Assembly (NCBI RefSeq): GCF_002080045.1
Contig: NZ_MUIN01000007.1
Coordinates: 214,421-278,420, forward strand
DNA length: 64,000 nt
Direction: 5' to 3'
From: Pseudomonas sp. Bc-h
GTDB lineage: Bacteria; Pseudomonadota; Gammaproteobacteria; Pseudomonadales; Pseudomonadaceae
Shown: positions 20,900 through 29,279 of the stretch, one piece after another
Layout of the letters: each line of letters opens with the position of its first letter
How positions within the stretch are numbered: the first letter of the stretch is position 1
Notes under the pieces: model-generated
What the model was told of the DNA's origin: nothing
Seen by the model: only the letters and a program-made list of their open reading frames with translations
Database searches by the model: none
Translations under genes and position numbers: made by a program

Positions 20900-21060
20900 T
20901 TGTGGAAGGGAATCTGCTCGCGACAGGGGTTTCTCAGCTCCTACAGTCAGCCTGTCACGCAAAAACTCTGGGAGGGAGCTTGCTCGCGAAAGGGGTGTGT
21001 CAGTTTTCACAATGGCAACTGTCACAACGCATTCGCGAGCAAGCTCCCTCCCACAGTATT
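20900..21060. repeat. REP cluster: two direct copies and one inverted copy
   Basis: Typical Pseudomonas REP cores of the GGGAGCTTGCTCGCGA type: a diverged copy at about 20900-20925, a full one at 20967-20992, and an inverted one at 21032-21056. The last two face each other across about 40 bases and would fold into a long hairpin (REPIN/BIME-like). The cluster occupies the 434-base gap between the AraC gene and the convergent carbonic anhydrase gene, where no other feature is visible. Confidence 0.88.
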
Positions 21061-21209
21061 TCTTTCGCCAATGCATCGGTGCCAGCGCCCGCCGACGGTC
21101 AATGCCATCGGCGGGCGACCTCAGGCCGAGCGTTACGCCAGTTGCCCGCGATGTTGCGCGATGAACTGCGCCGGTGTCAGCAGCTCCTGGAGGAACGTGG
21201 TCGTCAGGG

Positions 21210-21731
21210 TTATTCGGTGCGCAGCAATTGCGCAGGCACCACGGTGTCGATCCGGCCGGTTTTCACGTCGTAGACCAGACCCGACACCTTGAATCCGCCG
21301 GGCAGTCTGGGGTTGGCCTTGAGTGCCGCGACATCCACTGCCACCGCCTTGTACGGATCGTCGATTTCCAGCGCGGCCAGGTGCTCCTCGGCGACGCCCA
21401 TGTGCCTGGCCAGCAGTTCAGGGGCCTGGTGATAGCAACCTGAAATGCCACAGTCAGTGTGATGCAGCACGATCAGGTTCCAGCCCTGGCCGACTTCGTT
21501 GCCACCCACTTTGGAAACCGTCCGCAGGATGGCCATCGTTTCGAGCAGCGCAGGATTCACCCGGCCGCCGACATTGCGGATCACCGCCGCCTCGCCGGGT
21601 GCAAGCTTGAGTACATCCATCGGATCGACGCGCGGGTCGACGCAGCCGATGATCATGGTCTTTTGCGAAGGAATGATTTTCAGCTCGGCGGCAAAATCGT
21701 TGTCGGCGAACTCGGCGTTGCGTTGCAGCAC
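21210..21731 (-). CDS. Beta-class carbonic anhydrase-like protein
   Basis: 173 residues. It hydrates CO2 using zinc held by Cys30, His91 and Cys94 (in the motifs CVDPR and LHHTDCG), with the Asp32-Arg34 dyad conserved, as in the compact beta-CA type. The start is uncertain: only a GTG at 21731 is available, yet the frame continues upstream with a plausible TIDFLETV stretch lacking any normal initiator. An ATG in another frame (ATGAGG, 21755) precedes it, so an old indel near the start is possible. It is convergent with the AraC gene. Confidence 0.85.
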   Translation of the reverse strand: MLQRNAEFADNDFAAELKIIPSQKTMIIGCVDPRVDPMDVLKLAPGEAAVIRNVGGRVNPALLETMAILRTVSKVGGNEVGQGWNLIVLHHTDCGISGCYHQAPELLARHMGVAEEHLAALEIDDPYKAVAVDVAALKANPRLPGGFKVSGLVYDVKTGRIDTVVPAQLLRTE

Positions 21732-21938
21732 GGTTTCAAGAAAGTCGATGGTGACCTCATATTCAAGTGAATGAAGCTGTAAACACAGGCCGAACCTGAT
21801 TGGTCGCTGCGTTTCGATGGGTCAAATATCTGCCCTTCGCAGAGCCGCCGGTAGCGGTCGGATTAGGCTAAGATTTATCTCGATTCAGCATTAATGGGCC
21901 GCGCTCTGCCGGTTCATCCCCAGACCCAGGAACCCACA

Positions 21939-22442
21939 ATGGCACTCAAAGACCTGCTCACCCTGAGGCTGTACACCCGCGTGGTACGTCTGGGGAGTTT
22001 CTCGGCGGCGGCTCGCGAGAGCGGTCTGGCGCAATCTCAGGTCTCGCGGATGATCGCGGAGCTTGAAGCCAGCCTCGGCACGCGATTGCTGTCGCGCACG
22101 ACCCGCGCCGTGACGCCCACCCGGAAGCTGGCCTTGAGTTTCTGGCGCGGATGGAGCCGATTCTTGCAGCGGTGGACGATGCGGAAAACAGCGTGCGCGA
22201 GACCGGTGAGTTGCGCGGCCTCTTGCGCATCGGCATGCCCTCGACCATGGGCATCCGGGTGGTGATGCCACGGCTGTCGGCCTTTGTTGCCCGACTGGAA
22301 AATGGCCGAGCTGCCGGTCCACGCCTACTTTCCGCTGGGCCGCACCACGCGCATGGCGGCTCGGGCGTTTGCGGATTTTCTGGCGAACACCCTGAGCAGC
22401 GGCCCGCTACTCCTATCCCCTGACAGACGTTTCGAGCCTTAG
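21939..22442 (+). pseudogene. Degenerate LysR-family regulator gene (frameshift plus deletion)
   Basis: The first 60 codons encode an intact LTTR winged HTH (RLYTRVVRLGSFSAAARESGL, SQVSRMIAELE). At about 22120 two extra bases (CG after ACC) shift the frame: restoring them gives the expected EAGLEFLARMEPIL continuation and a stretch ending FVARL. The frame then jumps directly to a typical C-terminal tail (LPVHAYFPLGRTTRMAARAFADFL) ending in TAG at 22440-22442. Most of the effector domain, roughly 130 residues, is missing. It is divergent from the carbonic anhydrase and upstream of the esterase. Confidence 0.85.
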
Positions 22443-22621
22443 AAAACGTCAAACCATAATGTCCCAGATTTGGAAACAATGAGTCTCTATTTAGCCTGAT
22501 TGTTCCATCGTCGTTTGGTCCGTAGATTGAGTTCCAAGCCAGCCGGCAAACACCTCAACGGGTTGCAGCGGCTAACCACTACTGACCATCAGCGACACCC
22601 AAAGGATTAAGTGAGCTCATT

Positions 22622-23641
22622 ATGAACAACCTGAAAAAAGCCCTGACCGCTACCCTCCTCGCCCTGTCCATCGGCAACGCCTTCGCCGCAGAAACCGCAG
22701 TGCCTGAACACCAGACCCAGGCCTTCCTCAACGCGCTCGCCGCAGGCGGTGGCCGACCTCTGGAGCAGATGAACCCCAAGGATGCCCGCGCCGTGCTGAC
22801 CGGCGCGCAGAACTCGGTGAAGGTGGACATGTCCGGCATTCAGGTCAGCGAAAAGACCATCAAGGCCGACCATCAGGACATCAAGCTGACCATCGTGCGC
22901 CCCGCAGGAGTCAAGGGTGAACTGCCAGTGTTCATGTACTTCCATGGTGGCGGCTGGGTACTCGGCGACTACCCGACCCACGCCCGTCTGATTCGCGATC
23001 TGGTGGTGGGTTCCGGCGCGGTCGCGGTCTACGTCGACTACACGCCATCGCCGGAAGCGCATTACCCGACTGCAATCAATCAGGCATACGCGGCGACCAG
23101 ATGGGTGGCCGAACACGGCAAGCAAATCAATGTCGACGGCTCGCGTCTGGCCGTGGCCGGGAACAGCGTCGGCGGCAACATGGCGGCGGTCGTGGCGCTG
23201 ATGGCCAAGGAACAGAACACGCCGAAGCTGCGCTTCCAATTACTGTTGTGGCCGGTAACCGATGCCAGTTTCGACACCGGCTCCTATCAGGCCTACGCCG
23301 AGGGGCACTTCCTGACCAAAAACATGATGACCTGGTTCTGGGACAGCTACACCACGGATGCGAAACAGCGTGCCGAGATCCATGCCTCGCCGCTGCGTGC
23401 GACCACCGAGCAACTGAAAGGCCTGCCACCGGCGCTGGTGCAGACCGCCGCTCTCGACGTGCTGCGTGACGAAGGTGAAGCCTACGCCCGCAAGCTGGAC
23501 GCGGCCGGTGTCGAGGTGACGGCCGTGCGCTACAACGGCATGGTCCACGACTATGGCCTGCTCAACCCGCTGAGCGACATTCCCGAAGTGAAGGCCGCGA
23601 TGCGTCAGGCGGCGGGCGAACTGAAGGTGCACCTGAACTGA
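22622..23641 (+). CDS. Secreted alpha/beta hydrolase (hormone-sensitive-lipase family esterase)
   Basis: 339 residues with a signal peptide (MNNLKKALTATLLALSIG, cleavage after AFA near residue 23), so the enzyme is periplasmic or secreted. The oxyanion motif HGGGW lies near residue 108, the nucleophile serine is in GNSVGG near residue 180, and the Asp/His of the triad appear to be in LDVLRDEG (about 280) and MVHDYG (about 307). It hydrolyses short-chain esters or lactones. Transcribed alone, downstream of the LysR relic that might once have controlled it. Confidence 0.9.
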   Translation: MNNLKKALTATLLALSIGNAFAAETAVPEHQTQAFLNALAAGGGRPLEQMNPKDARAVLTGAQNSVKVDMSGIQVSEKTIKADHQDIKLTIVRPAGVKGELPVFMYFHGGGWVLGDYPTHARLIRDLVVGSGAVAVYVDYTPSPEAHYPTAINQAYAATRWVAEHGKQINVDGSRLAVAGNSVGGNMAAVVALMAKEQNTPKLRFQLLLWPVTDASFDTGSYQAYAEGHFLTKNMMTWFWDSYTTDAKQRAEIHASPLRATTEQLKGLPPALVQTAALDVLRDEGEAYARKLDAAGVEVTAVRYNGMVHDYGLLNPLSDIPEVKAAMRQAAGELKVHLN

Positions 23642-23690
23642 TCAGGACACCGAATGGGTCAGGAATCAGGCTGATGTGATGCCCCTGTAG

Positions 23691-23739
23691 AGTCCGGCTT
23701 GCCGGCGGTGACGATCATCATGATCGCTACCGCCGGCAA
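23691..23739. repeat. Palindromic GCCGGC-type intergenic repeat
   Basis: The stem GCCGGCGGT...ACCGCCGGC encloses GACGATCATCATGATCGCT, itself partly palindromic. The left end AGTCCGGCTTGCCGGCG is the same as element C at 15256-15274 and resembles the one at 49912-49930, so this is a dispersed family in the genome. It lies between the esterase and the MFS gene. Confidence 0.75.
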
Positions 23740-23871
23740 CGGAACTCCGCCCCGCCGTACGGCTACAGAAGACCGCCGGTCTGTTGTGACCAGCCGAACA
23801 AACGCACATCGATACAAGCTTTTCACGCTTCCCCACTTTAACGTCACGACCGACACCTTGAGGCCGATCAA

Positions 23872-25077
23872 ATGAGCCACTCTCCACGCACATGGGGCCG
23901 CACGAGCAGTTTCTGGGTGGCCGCCGCAGTCGTCGTCCATACCCTCTGGACCAGCGCCGCTCCGGCCATGATGTACCCGCTCTATGCCCATCAATGGCAA
24001 CTGACGCCCACCGTCACCACGATGATCTTTGCGGTGTTCCCGGTGTTCGTTGTCGCAACGCTGATTGCCCTGGGCGATCTCTCCGACTACATCGGACGTC
24101 GCGCCGCGATGCTGCTGGGGCTGAGCGCGTCGTTGATCGGCGTCTTGCTGTTCGCCGTGGCGCCGAACGTCACCTGGCTGCTGGTCGGTCGCGCATTCAT
24201 GGGTGTCGGTGTCGGCCTGTCGGCAGGGCCTTCGGCGGCGGCTGTGGTCGAGTTCAGCGCGCCGGGCAAGGCGAAACTGGCCGGTGCAATCACCACGGCG
24301 GCGCAGGCGTTCGGTCTGGCGGCGGCGCTGATCATCGGCGGCGGATTGATTCAGTACGCCCCCTTCCCGACCCGCCTGAGCTTCTGGGTCCTGGTGATCG
24401 TGCTGATCGCCACGCTGTTCGGCGTCTGGCATCTGCCACGCCACACCAAAGCGGAAAGCAGCAAACGCTGGTCGCTGAAAATGCCACAGATCCACAAGCC
24501 TTTGCGCCGTACGTTTCTGGTGTCGGTGAGCGCAGTGCTCAGCGCCTATTCGGTGGGCGCGACCATGCTCTCGCTCGGTTCGCAAATCGCCCACGACCTG
24601 ATCGGTTCGAGCAATGCACTGGTCAACGGTGGTGCCATTTCACTGTTCGCCATCGTGCTCGGTGCCACAGGGATCGTCGCCAAACGCTTCACCTCGAAGC
24701 TGTCGATCATCGCCGGCGCGAGCTTTTCGATTGTCAGCCTGTTGCTGCTGATGCTGGCGACCGCAACGCACGCGCTGCCGGTGTTCCTGCTGTCCAGCGC
24801 TGCCAGCGGCGCGGGTTACAGCCTGCTGTTCATGGGCGGCCTGAACCTGATCAACGCCCACGCGCCGATGCATCACCGGGCCGGGACGCTGTCGGCACTG
24901 TTTCTGGTGGCCTATCTGATGCAAGGCGTGGTGGCGATGCTGCTGGGTCGCGCCGCCACGGCCTGGGGTCTGGATCTGGCCATCGATGTAGGGTCGCTGG
25001 CATTGGCGGGGTTGAGTCTGGGGGCGATGTTGCTGGCGATCTATGTGCGAGAGCCCGATCACAAACCCGATAACTGA
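23872..25077 (+). CDS. Major facilitator superfamily transporter
   Basis: 401 residues, twelve predicted membrane segments. The loop between helices 2 and 3 holds the MFS signature (GDLSDYIGRRAAML), and the fourth and fifth helices have the G-rich RAFMGVGVGLSAGPSAA stretch. The family resembles DHA1/YfcJ-type exporters of sugars or drugs, but the substrate cannot be inferred. The next gene is 69 bases downstream on the same strand and may be co-transcribed. Confidence 0.87.
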   Translation: MSHSPRTWGRTSSFWVAAAVVVHTLWTSAAPAMMYPLYAHQWQLTPTVTTMIFAVFPVFVVATLIALGDLSDYIGRRAAMLLGLSASLIGVLLFAVAPNVTWLLVGRAFMGVGVGLSAGPSAAAVVEFSAPGKAKLAGAITTAAQAFGLAAALIIGGGLIQYAPFPTRLSFWVLVIVLIATLFGVWHLPRHTKAESSKRWSLKMPQIHKPLRRTFLVSVSAVLSAYSVGATMLSLGSQIAHDLIGSSNALVNGGAISLFAIVLGATGIVAKRFTSKLSIIAGASFSIVSLLLLMLATATHALPVFLLSSAASGAGYSLLFMGGLNLINAHAPMHHRAGTLSALFLVAYLMQGVVAMLLGRAATAWGLDLAIDVGSLALAGLSLGAMLLAIYVREPDHKPDN

Positions 25078-25146
25078 CACACCGTTGTAGCAGCCTGGGC
25101 GGTGGCAACCGGGCTGTTGGCCAATCCCATCAATCAAGGAATTCCC

Positions 25147-25836
25147 ATGCCAACGATTCATCGCTCCATGGCACCCGCCCTCAGTTTCAACGGCGGTTTC
25201 GTCGACACCATCGGCTTTCTAGCGCTGCAAGGGCTGTTCACTGCGCACGTCACCGGCAACTTCGTGACCCTGGGCGTGAGCATCGTCCACGGCACTTCCG
25301 GTGCGCTGGCAAAATTGCTGGCCCTGCCGGTGTTCGCACTGGTGGTCGGGCTGACCCACATCGCGGCGGTCTCGATCAATCGTCGCGGGCTGACACCCCT
25401 GCGCCCTCTGCTGATTCTGCACACCCTGTTGCTCGCACTGTTCGGCGGGTTGGCGATCTGGTTGGGACCGTTCAACGACGGCGACAGCGGCGCCGCGTTG
25501 CTCACCGGCATGACCGGCGTTGCTGCCATGGCGATTCAGAATGCGATCTCGCGCCAGCACCTCAAGGGCGCGCCCCCGACCACCTTGATGACCGGCAACG
25601 TAACCCAGGGCGCCATTGATGTGTTTGCGCTGATCGGTTTGCGCGATGAGGAGCAACGGGCGGCGATCAAGCAGCGACTCAAACCCATCGGTCTGAACCT
25701 GCTGGGCTTTACCGTGGGTTGTATCGGCGCGGCGTTGTTGTATCTGGCGCTCGGCCTGTGGTGTCTGGCAGTGCCGATTCTGGTAGCGATCTGGACCTGC
25801 GTGCAGACCTTCGGCAGCACCGACAGCCTGACCTGA
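25147..25836 (+). CDS. YoaK/DUF1275 family membrane protein
   Basis: 229 residues with about six hydrophobic segments. The motif GGFVDTIGFLALQGLFTAHVTGNFVTLG is the hallmark of DUF1275 (YoaK). Function unestablished in the family, although a transport or channel role is often assumed. The ATG at 25147 follows AAGGAATTCCC, a good ribosome-binding site; an earlier GTG in frame has none. It ends before a possible bidirectional terminator. Confidence 0.88.
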   Translation: MPTIHRSMAPALSFNGGFVDTIGFLALQGLFTAHVTGNFVTLGVSIVHGTSGALAKLLALPVFALVVGLTHIAAVSINRRGLTPLRPLLILHTLLLALFGGLAIWLGPFNDGDSGAALLTGMTGVAAMAIQNAISRQHLKGAPPTTLMTGNVTQGAIDVFALIGLRDEEQRAAIKQRLKPIGLNLLGFTVGCIGAALLYLALGLWCLAVPILVAIWTCVQTFGSTDSLT

Positions 25837-25852
25837 CCCTTGTCCGGAACTG

Positions 25853-25879
25853 GAGAAGGCCCGCATGCAGGGCCCTTTC
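25853..25879. terminator. Probable bidirectional terminator between the DUF1275 and OprD genes
   Basis: An imperfect 10-bp stem (GAGAAGGCCC with GGGCCCTTTC) around the loop GCATGCA. The GC-rich centre and the T/A flanks on both sides fit a shared terminator for two convergent genes, but there is no long T-run, so this is a moderate call. Confidence 0.45.
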
Positions 25880-25886
25880 CGATCGA

Positions 25887-27239
25887 TCAGAAGAACTTGT
25901 AGGTGTAGTTGAAGATCAGGCGAGTCTGATCCTGGTCTTCGATTGCCGTGCCGCCGCCACGATAAGTGCCATGACGCAACGTGGTGCCGAAGCCCTTGAG
26001 CGGCCCGTCCTGCACCACATAATCGACGCGCATGTCGGTTTCCCATTCGTGGGTGTCCGGGCCACTGCCGTTGACGGCCTTGGCATCTTCGCCATGCAAA
26101 TAGCCAATCGATGCTTTCAGGCCGGACACGCCCAGCCCGGCAAAATCAAAAGTGTATTGGCCGAAGGTGGTGTTTTCCCCGGCGCGGGCGAAGTTGCCGA
26201 CGATGGCGTCGGTGAAGGAATAGAACGAAATTCCGCCTTCGCCTTCGTTGCGCCCACGGCCATTGACCACATTGGCCTGACTCAGCCAGACCAGACCGCC
26301 GTCGTCCGAAACCCGTTGGTGACCCAACATCAGGCTGTGGCTCTTGAAGGTGTAGGTGAACATCGCGATGGCCGTGCTGTTGTCGACCTCCCCCGGATTC
26401 TTCGCATAACCGCCATTGTTGTTGAAGCGATAACCGGGGTCACCGTTGGCGCCGTCTGAGGTGCTTCTGAAATACCGCAGGTCCGTCTTGAAACTCTGGT
26501 TTTCACTGATGGGCTGCACATGAATGAGCCCGAAAAAGTGCTGTTTGTAGAAGTCTTCCAGATTCGCGTAGTAGTACTGCAGCGTCAGGTTTTTGGTCGC
26601 CTTCCAGTCGGCACCGGCGAAGGTGAATTTATTGCTCTCCTCCGTAGCCCCGGACACCGACAAACCTGTGCTGTTGGTCGAAGCGCGGCCTTTGGCATGA
26701 CCCAGTTGGCCGCCGGTGATCGTCAGGTTGTCGATCTCCCTGGAGGTGAACATTGCGCCTTCGTAGGTCTGCGGCTGCAGCCGACCGTCGTTGGCGATGA
26801 GGATCGGCAGGCTCGGCGTCAGCGTGTTGCCGTAGCGAAACTCGGTCTGGGAAAAGCGCGCCTTGGCCGTCGCGCCGCCGCTGCTCCATTCATGGGTCGC
26901 CGAGCCATCGCTGTCGCTGGGTGTGAAGGTGTTGCTGTCCGGGTGATGCCCCTTGCCGCCATCCAGGTGCACGCCCACCAGCGCCTGTAGATCGACGCCG
27001 AAACCCACGGTGCCTTCGGTGAACCCGGAGAGGTAATCGAGCTTGAACGATTGCGCCCACTCGCGTTGATTCGCGCCGCCGTCACGGTTGTCTGCGTCGT
27101 AATAGAAATTACGCAGTCCCAGGGTCAGCTTGCTGTCGTCGATAAAGCCGGCATGGGCCAATTGTGCAACGCCGATCACGGAACTGGCGACGACAGTATT
27201 GATTGAAGTGCTGATTCTCTTACTCACGTTTATTGTCAC
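25887..27239 (-). CDS. OprD-family outer-membrane porin
   Basis: About 450 residues with a signal peptide (VASSVIGVAQLAHA) and an 18-strand beta-barrel with the OprD features: DSKLTLGLRNFYYDADNRDGG after the signal, an R-E-WAQ..LDYLSGFTEGTVGFGVD segment and a C-terminal NYTYKFF ending in phenylalanine. OprD porins pass basic amino acids, aromatic acids or other small nutrients; the subfamily cannot be assigned. The start is a GTG at 27239, with a second GTG at 27227 that fits the ribosome-binding site spacing slightly less badly and gives the usual MSKRI start. Confidence 0.9.
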   Translation of the reverse strand: MTINVSKRISTSINTVVASSVIGVAQLAHAGFIDDSKLTLGLRNFYYDADNRDGGANQREWAQSFKLDYLSGFTEGTVGFGVDLQALVGVHLDGGKGHHPDSNTFTPSDSDGSATHEWSSGGATAKARFSQTEFRYGNTLTPSLPILIANDGRLQPQTYEGAMFTSREIDNLTITGGQLGHAKGRASTNSTGLSVSGATEESNKFTFAGADWKATKNLTLQYYYANLEDFYKQHFFGLIHVQPISENQSFKTDLRYFRSTSDGANGDPGYRFNNNGGYAKNPGEVDNSTAIAMFTYTFKSHSLMLGHQRVSDDGGLVWLSQANVVNGRGRNEGEGGISFYSFTDAIVGNFARAGENTTFGQYTFDFAGLGVSGLKASIGYLHGEDAKAVNGSGPDTHEWETDMRVDYVVQDGPLKGFGTTLRHGTYRGGGTAIEDQDQTRLIFNYTYKFF

Positions 27240-27557
27240 TCTTATAGTGTTTTGCTGGCAGCAGGTTGGAGATCTATCGGTCTTCGGAGTATGTGCTTTT
27301 GCGAGGCACGGGCAGGCTTCAGCGAGCCTTTACCGATCAGTGTCGGTCAGTCGCGAACAGGTCAAGGCAGGCGCTCGCAGGCAGGTTAAGTGACTGCAAT
27401 CATGGGAAATACGGGTGTTATGGAAAAAGACTTTCTTCAAAACACGCAGTAATCATAAGCGCGAATACTTATTACATGAGGTATTAACAGAAGTAACCGA
27501 GGGCGGCATTAACAGCGGGTAATCGGCACTTTACTATCGGGCGTCCTTCAACGGCTT
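27240..27557. other. Intergenic region between porin and diguanylate cyclase genes; AT-rich
   Basis: 318 bases with no credible gene. The half nearest the porin must hold its promoter; the rest is visibly AT-richer than the coding DNA around it and contains many short A/T runs but no stem or repeat that I can recognise. Confidence 0.6.
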
Positions 27558-29279
27558 TCACTCTTCTTCCAATACTTCGAATGAATAACGGTTGCGCCCG
27601 GCACTTTTGGCTTTATACATCGCGTGGTCGGCATGCTGAATCAGCGCGCCGATGTCGTCGCCATCGCGAGGAAACAGGCTGACGCCCATGCTGGCGTGAA
27701 TCTGCACTCGGTGCCCATCGATGAACAACGGCAGTTGGAAACACTGATGCAGTTTTTCCAGCAGCACGACGATCTTCTGCGGCGCCTTGACGTCGTTGAA
27801 GAAGATCACGAACTCGTCGCCACCCAACCGCGCCACGCAGTCGGCGCCGTCGCTGGCGGATGTCAGCAGTTTGGCGACGGCCTGCAACACCAGATCGCCG
27901 AAGCGATGGCCGTACTGGTCGTTCATTTCCTTGAAGTGGTCCAGATCGACGAACAGCAGCGCCATTTTGTGGCCGTTCTCTCGCGCCGCGACCAGCGCCT
28001 GCTCAAGCAGCTCGAAGCAACGGCGGCGGTTAGGCAGTTCGGTCAACGGATCGTGCCGCGCCAGGTGCTCGAACGCCGCGCGGCTGCAGGTCAGGTCATC
28101 GAGCTGGCCAAGAATCTCTTGCTTCATCGACTGAAAGCGACGGGCCAGCAGCCCCAACTCATCGTCTCGGGGCGGCAGTTCGCTGATTCTGCGCTCGCGG
28201 GAAAACAGCTCCACCGCATCGGTCATGCTGCGCAGCGGCCGGATCAGCGTGCGCGATGCAATGAACGCGGCCAGCACCGCCAACAGACTGAACAGCAGCG
28301 CGATTTGCGCAATGTTGGTTCCGGCCCGCGACGCCTGGGCCAGAACGTGACTCTGCGGCTGGCCCAGCCCCAGCACCACGAAAGGTTCGGATGCGCCGTT
28401 GTGAGAAAGCCGGACGAACGCAGCCACCAGGCGATCCTGCTGGCTCTGCTCCACACTGCGGCTGATCAGGCTGTTGGGACCGGTTTCGTTGAGCAGGCGG
28501 GAGACGTCGGGAAACTCGTCCTGCAGGAACAACCGGCGCCCCTGATCGAAACCAAAGGTGCGACGGTGGTCCGGATGCACCAGCAGATCGCCCCAGCGAT
28601 TGCTCAGGTAGACCTGATATTCCTTGGGCAAGTCGCTCTGCAACTGGCTGAACAATTGGTCGAGGTCGACGTTGATCACCAGCAGCGCAAAGACCTTGCC
28701 ACCCGCGTCCGCCACCGGGGTCGAAACGTGCAGGGTCGGCTTGCCGAGCCCCGAATGCGCACCCTGCTCGTGGTTGATGACAATGGGCGAAATACGTACC
28801 TCGCCGGGTGCCAGACGCAGCGTCTCGAACACGTAGGCGTAATGCGCCTTTTCCTGCAAATCGTTGCCCTCGACCCTGACGATGCGTCGTCCGTCGCGGT
28901 CCTCGCGTACCAGCTCCAGGCCATGGTCGGTCGCGCTGATCAGGCGGATCTGCATGTAATCCGGATGCGCCAGCAATATCGCCCGAAACGACTCGGCCAG
29001 ATCGTTCTCGGCGTGAGTACGTTCGTTCGCATCGGCCATGTCACCGAGATCGTGCACCTGCGGCCCGTTGGTCAGCACGGCGGCGTCCAGGGAAATATTG
29101 CGCAGGCTGGCGTGCAGGTTGCGCCCCAGCACCTGCACCGAAGTGAGCAAATCGCGCTCGGCGGCGTGCAGCAGCATTTCCCGGCTGCTGTTATAGATGT
29201 AATAACCGGCAAGCCCGGTGGGCAACATGCCGAACAGGGCCATGAGGCACCCGAGTTTGAAGGAGATGCCGAACCTCAT
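27558..29279 (-). CDS. Membrane-bound diguanylate cyclase with periplasmic sensor, HAMP and GGDEF domains
   Basis: 573 residues. A first membrane segment at about 10-30 is followed by a periplasmic sensor domain of about 230 residues with a dCache/PAS-like pattern, a second membrane segment near 275-298, a HAMP linker containing RPLRSMTDAVELFSRE, and a GGDEF domain to the end. The active site GGDEF (residues 486-490, preceded by CVARL) is intact, so it should make cyclic di-GMP. The residue triplet normally forming the RxxD inhibitory site is DGAD here, so allosteric product inhibition is doubtful. No EAL domain. Its ATG overlaps the stop of the upstream periplasmic binding protein. Confidence 0.93.
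   Translation of the reverse strand: MRFGISFKLGCLMALFGMLPTGLAGYYIYNSSREMLLHAAERDLLTSVQVLGRNLHASLRNISLDAAVLTNGPQVHDLGDMADANERTHAENDLAESFRAILLAHPDYMQIRLISATDHGLELVREDRDGRRIVRVEGNDLQEKAHYAYVFETLRLAPGEVRISPIVINHEQGAHSGLGKPTLHVSTPVADAGGKVFALLVINVDLDQLFSQLQSDLPKEYQVYLSNRWGDLLVHPDHRRTFGFDQGRRLFLQDEFPDVSRLLNETGPNSLISRSVEQSQQDRLVAAFVRLSHNGASEPFVVLGLGQPQSHVLAQASRAGTNIAQIALLFSLLAVLAAFIASRTLIRPLRSMTDAVELFSRERRISELPPRDDELGLLARRFQSMKQEILGQLDDLTCSRAAFEHLARHDPLTELPNRRRCFELLEQALVAARENGHKMALLFVDLDHFKEMNDQYGHRFGDLVLQAVAKLLTSASDGADCVARLGGDEFVIFFNDVKAPQKIVVLLEKLHQCFQLPLFIDGHRVQIHASMGVSLFPRDGDDIGALIQHADHAMYKAKSAGRNRYSFEVLEEE

Noticed and set aside
20900..21060. Possible CRISPR-like direct repeats
   Set aside because: Repeat units are few, of unequal spacing and partly inverted with REP cores, so they are REP elements.
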